A stretch of 8,257 nt of DNA from contig JAAZKL010000264.1 of NCBI GenBank assembly GCA_012799845.1, positions 1-8,257 on the forward strand, given 5' to 3'. The DNA comes from Clostridiaceae bacterium (GTDB lineage Bacteria; Bacillota; Clostridia; Acetivibrionales; DTU013). The position numbers were made by a program, and so were the translations under genes. This document shows positions 1 to 5,567 of this stretch, one piece after another. Under the pieces are notes generated by a model. The model saw only the letters and a list, made by a program, of their open reading frames with translations. It was not told the DNA's origin and made no database searches. Position 1 is the first letter of the stretch; every line of letters begins with the position of its first letter.

Positions 1-57
1 ATCACGGATATCCCTGTAATGGGCAACGCCCTTGAAAGTATTTATATTAAGCGATAA
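1..57 (+). CDS. C-terminal end of an upstream gene (partial)
   Basis: Frame 1 is open from the first base and stops at TAA 55-57, giving an 18-residue tail that ends in LESIYIKR. The ribosome binding site of the next gene (GGAGG, 59-63) begins two bases after this stop. That is the usual arrangement for adjacent genes of one operon and supports a real coding end. Too little is present to name the product. It could be chance openness, because 18 codons is short. Confidence 0.4.
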   Translation: MTDIPVMGNALESIYIKR

Positions 58-70
58 TGGAGGTTTTGAT

Positions 71-1273
71 ATGGTCCGGATGATTTTGTTCCTTATCCTG
101 ACCGTTCTGGCGGTCATCACACTCGTAAGGATTTTGTTTATGTCGGCTTACTATATCATTGCACGCATTATGAAAAAGGCAGATAGAAGGCAGCTTATCC
201 GCCTGAAAAGGGCAGCGATATTCCTTGCCGCGATGATAATATTGAACGCGGGGCTTGTTGCCATATCACAGATTACCGCACACACTCCGCGTATCGTCGA
301 TGAAAATGGAAACACACCTGAAAACAGTATAGCAGAGCTGAGAGAGCTGGAATTTAACGGCAGGAAACAGTGGATAAGCATGAGGGGCCGGGACAAAAAC
401 GCTCCTGTCCTGCTCTTTCTGGCAGGTGGCCCGGGAGGCACGCAAATGGCGGCGGTACGGCATGAGCTTGCAGAACTTGAGAAGCATTTCGTTGTTGTCA
501 ACTGGGATCAGCCCGGGTCCGGGAAGTCCTATTATGCGGAAAAAATAAATGAAATCACGCCACAGACTTATATCCAGGATGGTCATGCCCTGACCGAGTA
601 CCTGAAGGAGCGCTTCTCGAAAGAAAAAATCTACCTGATCGGGGAATCGTGGGGCAGCGCCCTGGGGATCTTCCTTGTTGACAGGTATCCAGAGTCCTAT
701 CATGCGTTGATCGGTACAGGGCAGATGGTGGATTTTGCTGAAACCGAGCGGATGGATTACGCTAAAGCTCTGGAAAACGCGCAGTCCAGGGGAGATACCG
801 CTATTGTCAAAAAGCTTATGGAAAATGGCAGACCGCCTTATTACGGAAAGGATGTCACATGGAAAAGTGCGGTATACCTGAACTATCTCAGCGCATACAT
901 GGCTGGGAATCCTGAGATCCGCAATCCCGGTTACAATACCATCAGGGACATTTGCTCCTCTGAATACGGTCTGCTGGACAAGATCAACTTTTTCCGGGGT
1001 ATCGTCAACACATACAATGATGTGTACCAGCAGCTATATACCATCGATATGAGAAAAGATTACACCAGGCTTGACGTGCCGGTATACTTCTTTCTTGGGC
1101 GTCATGATGTCAATGCGCCGACGGTACTGGCCGGGGAATATATGCAGGTGCTTGACGCACCTGAAAAAGGGATCGTATGGTTTGAGCATTCCGGCCACAG
1201 TCCGTGGATCAATGAGACGGAAAAATTCGTGAAGGAGGTATTGTCATGTTTCCTGGTAAGCGAAACACAATGA
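71..1273 (+). CDS. Membrane-anchored alpha/beta hydrolase, proline iminopeptidase-like
   Basis: This 400-residue protein is predicted to be a serine hydrolase of the alpha/beta-fold family nearest to prolyl aminopeptidases. Two hydrophobic segments (about residues 4-31 and 48-66) anchor the N-terminus, and the catalytic domain begins near residue 88. Visible motifs are the oxyanion-hole stretch GGPGG (119-123), DQPGSGKS (146-153), the nucleophile elbow GESWGS (191-196, Ser193), GRHD with the likely acid Asp346, and HSGHSP with the likely catalytic His376. A helical cap lies between about 220 and 320. The full triad suggests an active enzyme. Substrate is unknown: iminopeptidase relatives cleave N-terminal proline peptides, but many family members do not. 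The start was set at ATG 71 because GGAGG (59-63) precedes it by 7 nt. An in-frame TTG at 32 is longer but has no such site and would overlap the upstream frame. The 3' end overlaps the next gene by 28 nt. Confidence 0.85.
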   Translation: MVRMILFLILTVLAVITLVRILFMSAYYIIARIMKKADRRQLIRLKRAAIFLAAMIILNAGLVAISQITAHTPRIVDENGNTPENSIAELRELEFNGRKQWISMRGRDKNAPVLLFLAGGPGGTQMAAVRHELAELEKHFVVVNWDQPGSGKSYYAEKINEITPQTYIQDGHALTEYLKERFSKEKIYLIGESWGSALGIFLVDRYPESYHALIGTGQMVDFAETERMDYAKALENAQSRGDTAIVKKLMENGRPPYYGKDVTWKSAVYLNYLSAYMAGNPEIRNPGYNTIRDICSSEYGLLDKINFFRGIVNTYNDVYQQLYTIDMRKDYTRLDVPVYFFLGRHDVNAPTVLAGEYMQVLDAPEKGIVWFEHSGHSPWINETEKFVKEVLSCFLVSETQ

Positions 1274-1671
1274 TTATTATGCTGCTTTTGATAGCCGTTA
1301 TTATAGTGGTCCTGGTTTTTGTCAATATTGTGATACCGGGTTTATTCACCCCGAAGGGCAGCATCGTGATCCTTGAGGATCCGGATGGAAAGGGATTCAC
1401 TATGGATTTCACGGAGTGGAACTCTAAAAACAAGTGCGAGTTGTCCCTTAACAGGGGAGACGTGCTGCAGATCGAAGTTAAACATAAAGGCGGGGAAATA
1501 TCTCTGGCTGTCAGCGGTAAAAACGGCAGCGAGCCCTATACGGGAAATGACCTGAGGTCAGGCATGTTCACTGTAACAGTATCTGAATCGGATGATTATA
1601 TCTTTCGCATTACCGGAAAAAGTGCAACCGGTAAGGTTACAGTCAAAAATGTGGGCGGCATTGCCGGATGA
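1246..1671 (+). CDS. Small single-pass membrane protein with beta-rich exposed domain
   Basis: A 141-residue protein of unknown function. One strongly hydrophobic helix (about 9-32) follows a short basic start (PGKR). The remaining 105 residues have no hydrophobic helix and look like alternating beta strands and turns: ELSLNRGDVLQIEV, EISLAVSG, MFTVTVSESDDYIFRITG and KVTVKN. This pattern fits a small beta-sandwich held outside the membrane. It has one cysteine (Cys64) and no lipobox, so membrane retention would be by the helix. The start is ATG 1246, preceded by AAGGAGG (1232-1238) at 7 nt. An internal ATG at 1270, which overlaps the hydrolase stop as ATGA, lacks a binding site. The ribosome site and first nine codons lie inside the hydrolase gene, so the two are probably translationally coupled and may act together at the membrane. 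No enzyme motif is visible. Confidence 0.75.
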   Translation: MFPGKRNTMIIMLLLIAVIIVVLVFVNIVIPGLFTPKGSIVILEDPDGKGFTMDFTEWNSKNKCELSLNRGDVLQIEVKHKGGEISLAVSGKNGSEPYTGNDLRSGMFTVTVSESDDYIFRITGKSATGKVTVKNVGGIAG

Positions 1672-1717
1672 GGATGGAGTCGCAGGGTAACTGGATGAGG
1701 ATGAAGCCGCAGGGTAT
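1664..1717 (+). repeat. 27-bp tandem direct repeat, two copies
   Basis: Copy 1 (1664-1690) and copy 2 (1691-1717) are adjacent and match at 23 of 27 positions by my count. Each contains GGATGAGGATG followed by GCAGGGTA. The stop codon of the preceding gene (TGA 1669-1671) lies in copy 1. The period is a multiple of three. The repeat may be a simple slippage duplication. No mobile-element end or known regulatory site was recognised. Confidence 0.75.
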
Positions 1718-1766
1718 ATTTTTTGAGGTGTGCAACTAGAATGAAGCAAAAAGTTGGAGGTGTAAA

Positions 1767-2213
1767 ATGAAGTATAGAATGAAATTGTCATACAGGATCG
1801 TACAGTTGCTGTTATTCGGTTTTGGTTTTGTGCTGACTCTCATAAGATGGCTGAATGTCTTCAACAGCGATTTTGTGGTGATAAGCCCTGAGATAACGTC
1901 CCATATATTGAATTTTTTATTAAGTCTCCTGGCTTATCTCACGATAGGTTCCCTATGGCTGGTGTCAGGAGTGAAGTATCGTTTTATAGCCGGCCTTGGT
2001 GTATTTATGATCGCAGCGAATTTTATCTGCGAGACCCTATTTAGTTTTATTAATACGGTAGATATAGTCGATGCCGTATATGGAACAGTTGGAGTCGTCC
2101 TGGCTTACATATATTTCTGCTGCGCTGAGAGGTCGAACGCTGTGACGATCTACCATGAGAACCCTGGGGCAGAAATCCAGGGAAGCCGCGACCGGGATCC
2201 CATTCTGCAATAA
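1767..2213 (+). CDS. Four-helix integral membrane protein, unknown function
   Basis: A 148-residue protein that I do not recognise. Four hydrophobic segments are visible at about residues 9-27, 46-67, 71-91 and 100-119. A polar tail of about 28 residues rich in charged residues follows. No catalytic or metal-binding motif stands out, and the cysteines (Cys88, Cys118, Cys119) are within or at the edge of helices. The start is ATG 1767 with GGAGG (1756-1760) 6 nt upstream. It lies 95 nt after the beta-domain gene on the same strand, with the 27-bp repeat between, and may be the third gene of that set. Its last 59 nt overlap the frame of the decayed radical SAM fragment, so the natural 3' end of this gene may have been altered by the same rearrangement. 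Confidence 0.65.
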   Translation: MKYRMKLSYRIVQLLLFGFGFVLTLIRWLNVFNSDFVVISPEITSHILNFLLSLLAYLTIGSLWLVSGVKYRFIAGLGVFMIAANFICETLFSFINTVDIVDAVYGTVGVVLAYIYFCCAERSNAVTIYHENPGAEIQGSRDRDPILQ

Positions 2214-2526
2214 GCTGCTTGAGCCGCATGAGATGAGCAGACTTGCGAAAGCAATAGAGGAAATGGTCAGGCAGGTGCGGGAAGCGGTACTTGATGAAAG
2301 GGGCATGATGCAGAAGGGTGTTATTGTGAGGCTCCTTGTATTGCCCGGGCATCTCGGCGACTCCAAGAGGATCGTCAGATACATGTATGAGACCTATGGC
2401 GACAGGATATATACCAGCATAATGAACCAGTACACTCCTATAGCAAAGAATATGGTATGCCCGGAACTCAACGAGGATTTGCTGATACTGTGTCATTCAG
2501 GACCGGTTCCCGTCCGGAGGACCTAA
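2155..2526 (+). pseudogene. Remnant of a radical SAM, PflA-like protein (COG1313-type)
   Basis: The 123-codon frame contains a segment, about residues 27-106 (2233-2472), that I recognise as the inner part of radical SAM proteins related to pyruvate formate-lyase activating enzyme. It includes EMVRQV, GVIVRLLVLPG, DSKRIVRYMYETYGD and SIMNQYTP, ending in PELN. Intact members are about 300 residues and carry CxxxCxxC near the N-terminus for the 4Fe-4S cluster. That half is absent here. The C-terminal part normally following PELN is also absent and is replaced by about 17 unrelated residues. MSRLAK joined directly to AIEEMVRQV also suggests a small internal deletion. No ribosome site precedes ATG 2155 or ATG 2233, and the frame overlaps the preceding gene. 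The fragment cannot be a working enzyme. Homology is from memory of the family, not from a search. Confidence 0.75.
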
Positions 2527-2530
2527 ACCT

Positions 2531-3100
2531 TCATTTCTTCTCTGCCCGCTTATGTTTCCTGAAATAGATCCACAATCCGAGAATGCAAATGACCAGGCCT
2601 GCCAGGGCAGGCTTCAGTATGGACATGCCTGCTTCGCCGCTGAATGCGACACTCCAGACCGATTTCAGTACAGCCGCTCCTATGATGACGCCCAGGAGCC
2701 ATTTCCAGTTTCTTTTCCATGCCGCTGTGAGAAGCATGAAGAAGAAAAGGGGCACAGCAAGACTCATGACTATTTTGGGTGCGGTCCATGCGCTCCTGAG
2801 GTAGTCCATTTCGAAAGCCAGGAATTCCAAAACCATAGGATCGGCTGTTTTCGGGGCAGGGAACCAGAACATGCTCGTAAACAGGGCAAAAATCGATGCA
2901 AATATGCCCGTATAACTTTTCCTGAATGCAAATATGACCATTGGAATAATAAACAACGGCCTTATATACCAGCTCAGTATGTTATGGTGCCTTTTGAATG
3001 CCCAATCGAAGAACGCATCATTGGACAGGAACAACACTATGAACACTATGGTGGCAGTTGCGAACAGCATCCCGATTATAAAATCTGTTTTCTTTTTCAT
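2531..3100 (-). CDS. Six-helix integral membrane protein under TetR control
   Basis: A 189-residue, very hydrophobic protein with about six helices at residues 6-26, 43-60, 63-80, 108-127, 132-152 and 161-180, and a basic C-terminal end (RKHKRAEKK) that is probably cytoplasmic. The loop between helices 3 and 4 holds an aromatic/acidic stretch, FWFPAP followed by LEFLAFEMDYL (residues 78-101). I believe this is typical of an uncharacterised clostridial membrane family. No transporter signature is evident. The start ATG is at 3098-3100, with AAAGGAG (complement of 3108-3114) 7 nt upstream. It is the second gene of an operon, 24 nt after the TetR gene, so it is the likely regulated target. A role in export or stress tolerance is inference from that context only. 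Its stop lies 4 nt from the end of the radical SAM remnant on the opposite strand. Confidence 0.7.
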   Translation of the reverse strand: MKKKTDFIIGMLFATATIVFIVLFLSNDAFFDWAFKRHHNILSWYIRPLFIIPMVIFAFRKSYTGIFASIFALFTSMFWFPAPKTADPMVLEFLAFEMDYLRSAWTAPKIVMSLAVPLFFFMLLTAAWKRNWKWLLGVIIGAAVLKSVWSVAFSGEAGMSILKPALAGLVICILGLWIYFRKHKRAEKK

Positions 3101-3124
3101 GGAAGGTCTCCTTTGGCTTCTGTT

Positions 3125-3766
3125 TTAAATACTATTTTTAATCCGTATCCCATGGACCAGTATGTTCAACAGCGAGTCTACAAAGTTGTCCACTTCTTCT
3201 TTGTTGATTTCATAACCGGTGTTGCCGAACCTGTCGTGCATGTACATGCTGACCGCACTGCTCAGGGACTGCAGCAGCAGGCTCAGGGCAAAGGGGTCGA
3301 TACCGCCGTCTATTTCGCCCCTGTCCTTTGCATCCTGTATCATTTGCAGGAACAGCGATCCCGACAGTTTGCCGCCTTCCCTGATAACTGCCGATTTGGC
3401 CGATTCGACATCCTCTTTTGAGAATTGCTCCCCTAATGCAGCAAACAGAGGATGTTTTTTTGAGAATTCGACTCCCTTGAGAAAGAGCATGCGGATTTGC
3501 TCCGTCAATCCCGGATTATTGGACTCCGACAGGGCAGATGAGAAGAATCTTATTTTTTCTTCTATAGCTAAAGTCATAATATATACATACAGGTCCAGTT
3601 TATCTGCAAAATACTGATAAAAACTTCCTTTAGCAATGCCTGATTCCCTGCATATCACATTTATGCTGGCCGTTTTGTAGCTGTTTGCTGAAAACTCATA
3701 CATTGCGGCGGATATTATCGAGTTTCGCTTTTCAGCCGGCAGGTTGAAAAATGTTTTTTTAGGCAT
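3125..3766 (-). CDS. TetR/AcrR-family transcriptional repressor
   Basis: A 213-residue protein of normal TetR length. The N-terminal DNA-binding domain (about 8-60) shows the family layout: a first helix in KRNSIISAAMYEF, then the helix-turn-helix TASINVICRESGIAKGSFYQYFADKLDLY (about 32-60). The remaining 150 residues are an all-helical domain for ligand binding and dimerisation that shows no clue to its ligand. The start was placed at ATG 3764-3766 (MPKK), because AGGAGGAGGG (complement of 3771-3780) lies just upstream. A longer frame to 3796 would place the first codons over that site and one operator. The gene leads a two-gene operon with the membrane protein at 2531..3100. Two identical palindromes on its own promoter indicate autorepression released by an unknown small molecule. 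Confidence 0.9.
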   Translation of the reverse strand: MPKKTFFNLPAEKRNSIISAAMYEFSANSYKTASINVICRESGIAKGSFYQYFADKLDLYVYIMTLAIEEKIRFFSSALSESNNPGLTEQIRMLFLKGVEFSKKHPLFAALGEQFSKEDVESAKSAVIREGGKLSGSLFLQMIQDAKDRGEIDGGIDPFALSLLLQSLSSAVSMYMHDRFGNTGYEINKEEVDNFVDSLLNILVHGIRIKNSI

Positions 3767-3789
3767 TGTACCCTCCTCCTGGAAGCATG

Positions 3790-3803
3790 TGACCACATGG
3801 TCA
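3790..3803. promoter_or_regulatory. TetR operator O2, in the leader
   Basis: An identical copy of TGACCACATGGTCA lies 33 bp from the first, centre to centre, which is about three helical turns. It falls roughly at +8 to +21 of the predicted transcript and upstream of the ribosome site. Two in-phase sites suggest two repressor dimers on the same face of the DNA. Confidence 0.8.
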
Positions 3804-3816
3804 TATTACTGTCTAT

Positions 3817-3845
3817 ATTATATGACCACATGGTCACATTGTCAA
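3817..3845 (-). promoter_or_regulatory. Sigma-A-type promoter of the tetR operon
   Basis: Read on the - strand, TTGACA (3845-3840) and TATAAT (3822-3817) are separated by exactly 17 nt. This is a consensus match at both boxes with the ideal spacing. Transcription would begin near 3810, about 44 nt before the start codon at 3766. Such strength fits a promoter normally held off by its own repressor. Confidence 0.85.
3823..3836. promoter_or_regulatory. TetR operator O1, inside the promoter spacer
   Basis: The 14-bp sequence TGACCACATGGTCA is a 6-2-6 inverted repeat (TGACCA, CA, TGGTCA). It fills the promoter spacer between the -35 and -10 boxes, starting directly beside the -10, so a bound repressor would block RNA polymerase. 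Assignment to the adjacent TetR is inferred from position and symmetry. Confidence 0.8.
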
Positions 3846-3935
3846 TAAAAAATGTGAAATGGTTGATTCGAGGGTGACATTGAGATCGGATATACAGAGA
3901 TAAAAAGTGCCGATGATCAAGCATTTTTCAGTTTA

Positions 3936-3965
3936 TGAATAACTTTCCGATCCGTGCAGAAAATA
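3936..3965 (+). promoter_or_regulatory. Possible sporulation (sigma-G-like) promoter for the germinant-receptor operon
   Basis: TGAATA (3936-3941) resembles the -35 box used by forespore sigma factors. GAAAATA (3959-3965), 17 nt later, is a partial match to a CATnnTA-type -10 box. The predicted start near 3972 would leave a leader of about 23 nt before the GerA-type start codon, with GGGAAG (3981-3986) as a modest ribosome site. Receptor operons of this family are known to be forespore-expressed, which makes the position sensible. The -10 match is imperfect, so this is tentative. Confidence 0.3.
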
Positions 3966-3994
3966 AATAAAAAACTGCCTGGGAAGTATTATTC

Positions 3995-5551
3995 ATGTTC
4001 AGATATATTTTTAAGAAGACCCGCAGTTCTTCACTGAAAAAAGAAAATAACCATAAGCTTCAAGGTGTCGGACAGGGCAATGTCTGCAATGTACCATTAT
4101 CGTCTGATCTGTGTAAAAACCTTGAAACGATCAAGGGTATCCTGCACGACAGCAGCGATGTGACAGTCCATGAGTTCAACTTCGGGCATGACAGGAGATC
4201 CAGGGGAGCCCTGGTTTTTATCAACAGCCTGGCAGATAAGAACGAAATCCAAAAAAACATCCTGCAGCCGCTGATGTTCGGATCGTTATTGCTCAGTAAC
4301 GACGCAGACATGGATTTCAACAGTATCGAATCCATAAGAAAGAACCTGGTCCCTATTGCAGATACCCTGATAGTGGCGTTGTTGAGCGACCTGGTCGGCA
4401 ATTTGCTGGCAGGGGCGGTTATTCTGCTGATAGATGGTTCGAAAGAGGCCCTGGCTGTCAGGGTCGGTAAGGGAGAGCCCCGTGCAGTGGATGAGCCCGC
4501 AACGGAGGCTGTCGTACGCGGACCCAGGGAAGGCTTCATCGAAGACGTTAATGTGAACATTGCCCTTATCCGCCGGAAAATAAAGGTTCCTGACTTGTGT
4601 GTGGAAAAACTCGTTATTGGTGAAAAATCCAAAACTGATGTATACATCATATATTTCAAAAGTGTGGCTGCCCCGGAGCTGGTCGAAGAAATAAGACGAC
4701 GGCTGAACAGCATAAAAATAGACGCAGTTCTTGAGTCAGGGTATATCGAACAGTTTATAGAAGATAATCACTGGTCGATTTTTCCGACTATATCAAATAC
4801 GGAAAAGCCTGACAAGGTCGTGGCAAAAATGCTGGAAGGCCGTGCTGCCATCCTGGTTGACGGCACACCTTTTGCCCTTGTGGCGCCCATGGTGTTTATT
4901 GAGAGTTTCCAGAGTGTCGAGGACTATTACTCGCGGCTGTTCCTTGCAAGCGTCATGCGCTTTGTAAGGATTTTATCCTATATCATCAGTGCTCTTGGAC
5001 CTGCGATTTATGTAGCCTTGACTGTTTTCCACCAGGAACTGATACCTACCATGTTGCTCATATCCATAGCGGAAGGGCGTGAAAGGGTACCCTTCCCGGC
5101 AATACTTGAAGCTTCGTTGATGCTCTTTGTTTTTGACATTTTGAGGGAAGCGGGAGTACGACTGCCAAAGCCGGTAGGTCAAACTGTCGGTATCGTAGGA
5201 GCCATCGTGCTTGGCGAGGCATCTGTCCAGGCCGGACTTATAAGCCCGATCATGGTGATCGTCGTATCCACGACAGCCATTGCGAGCTTTGCCGTTCCGG
5301 CGCAGACCGATTCCGGGACGATACTGCGGTACATATATCTCGCGCTTGCCGGGATCGCCGGAGGTTTTGGCGTGATTATGGGCCTGCTGGTGACATTGGT
5401 GCATCTGGCCTCGTTAAGATCTTTCGGAACACCGTATCTATGGCCGGTCGCGCCGCTCAATCTTTCAGGTCTGAAGGATACATTTATTAGAATGCCGCTT
5501 TGGACGATGTCAAAGCGTCTATATAATGAAAAAGGCAGTGACTCCGGTTAA
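3995..5551 (+). CDS. gerKA: Spore germination receptor A subunit (GerA/GerKA family)
   Basis: A 518-residue protein of full family length, the A subunit of a nutrient germinant receptor in the spore inner membrane. The N-terminal cytoplasmic part (about 1-310) carries the family marks PLSSDL (34-39), GPREGFIEDVNVNIALIRRKIK (176-197) and EGRAAILVDGTPFALVAP (281-298). The C-terminal membrane part (about 322-475) has roughly four to five helices. It includes EASLMLFVFDILREAGVRLPKPVG (372-395), the conserved GEASVQAGLISPIMVIVVS stretch (407-425), and SFGTPYLWP (476-484). All are in place and no frameshift is seen, so the gene looks functional. ATG 3995 is the plausible start. Its ribosome site, GGGAAG at 8 nt, is weaker than those of its neighbours. 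It is the first gene of the A-C-B-D operon, divergent from tetR. The gerKA symbol reflects clostridial naming; the germinant is unknown. Confidence 0.93.
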   Translation: MFRYIFKKTRSSSLKKENNHKLQGVGQGNVCNVPLSSDLCKNLETIKGILHDSSDVTVHEFNFGHDRRSRGALVFINSLADKNEIQKNILQPLMFGSLLLSNDADMDFNSIESIRKNLVPIADTLIVALLSDLVGNLLAGAVILLIDGSKEALAVRVGKGEPRAVDEPATEAVVRGPREGFIEDVNVNIALIRRKIKVPDLCVEKLVIGEKSKTDVYIIYFKSVAAPELVEEIRRRLNSIKIDAVLESGYIEQFIEDNHWSIFPTISNTEKPDKVVAKMLEGRAAILVDGTPFALVAPMVFIESFQSVEDYYSRLFLASVMRFVRILSYIISALGPAIYVALTVFHQELIPTMLLISIAEGRERVPFPAILEASLMLFVFDILREAGVRLPKPVGQTVGIVGAIVLGEASVQAGLISPIMVIVVSTTAIASFAVPAQTDSGTILRYIYLALAGIAGGFGVIMGLLVTLVHLASLRSFGTPYLWPVAPLNLSGLKDTFIRMPLWTMSKRLYNEKGSDSG

Positions 5552-5567
5552 AAGGAGCTGATCGGTC

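Noticed and set aside
32..70. TTG start at 32 for the hydrolase
   Set aside because: It has no ribosome site, adds 13 residues not typical of a membrane anchor, and would overlap the upstream frame. ATG 71 has a well-spaced GGAGG.
2050..2496. A 148-codon - strand frame opposite the third membrane gene and the radical SAM remnant
   Set aside because: The + strand reading of the same bases contains recognisable family motifs. The - strand translation has none.
2495..2526. CCGG ... CCGG repeat near the convergent gene ends as a shared terminator
   Set aside because: The stem is only four base pairs and there is no T tract on either strand.
2934..2944. TGACCATTGG, a partial match to the TetR operator inside the membrane protein gene
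   Set aside because: Only about one and a half half-sites match, it is in coding sequence, and it is far from the promoter. Chance is the simpler explanation.
2552..3421. A 289-codon open frame on the + strand opposite the membrane protein and TetR genes
   Set aside because: The translation is rich in Cys, His, Gln and Pro without any fold pattern, there is no ribosome site, and both genes on the opposite strand are clearly real. It is an antisense shadow.
3901..3930. AAAAAGTGC ... GCATTTTTC imperfect inverted repeat as a terminator between the divergent operons
   Set aside because: The arms are A/T-dominated with a bulge and few GC pairs. The flanking genes diverge, so no terminator is expected here.
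4060..4713. A 217-codon - strand frame opposite gerA
   Set aside because: Serine/threonine/arginine-rich reverse reading of a well-conserved GerA coding region, with no ribosome site and no recognisable domain.
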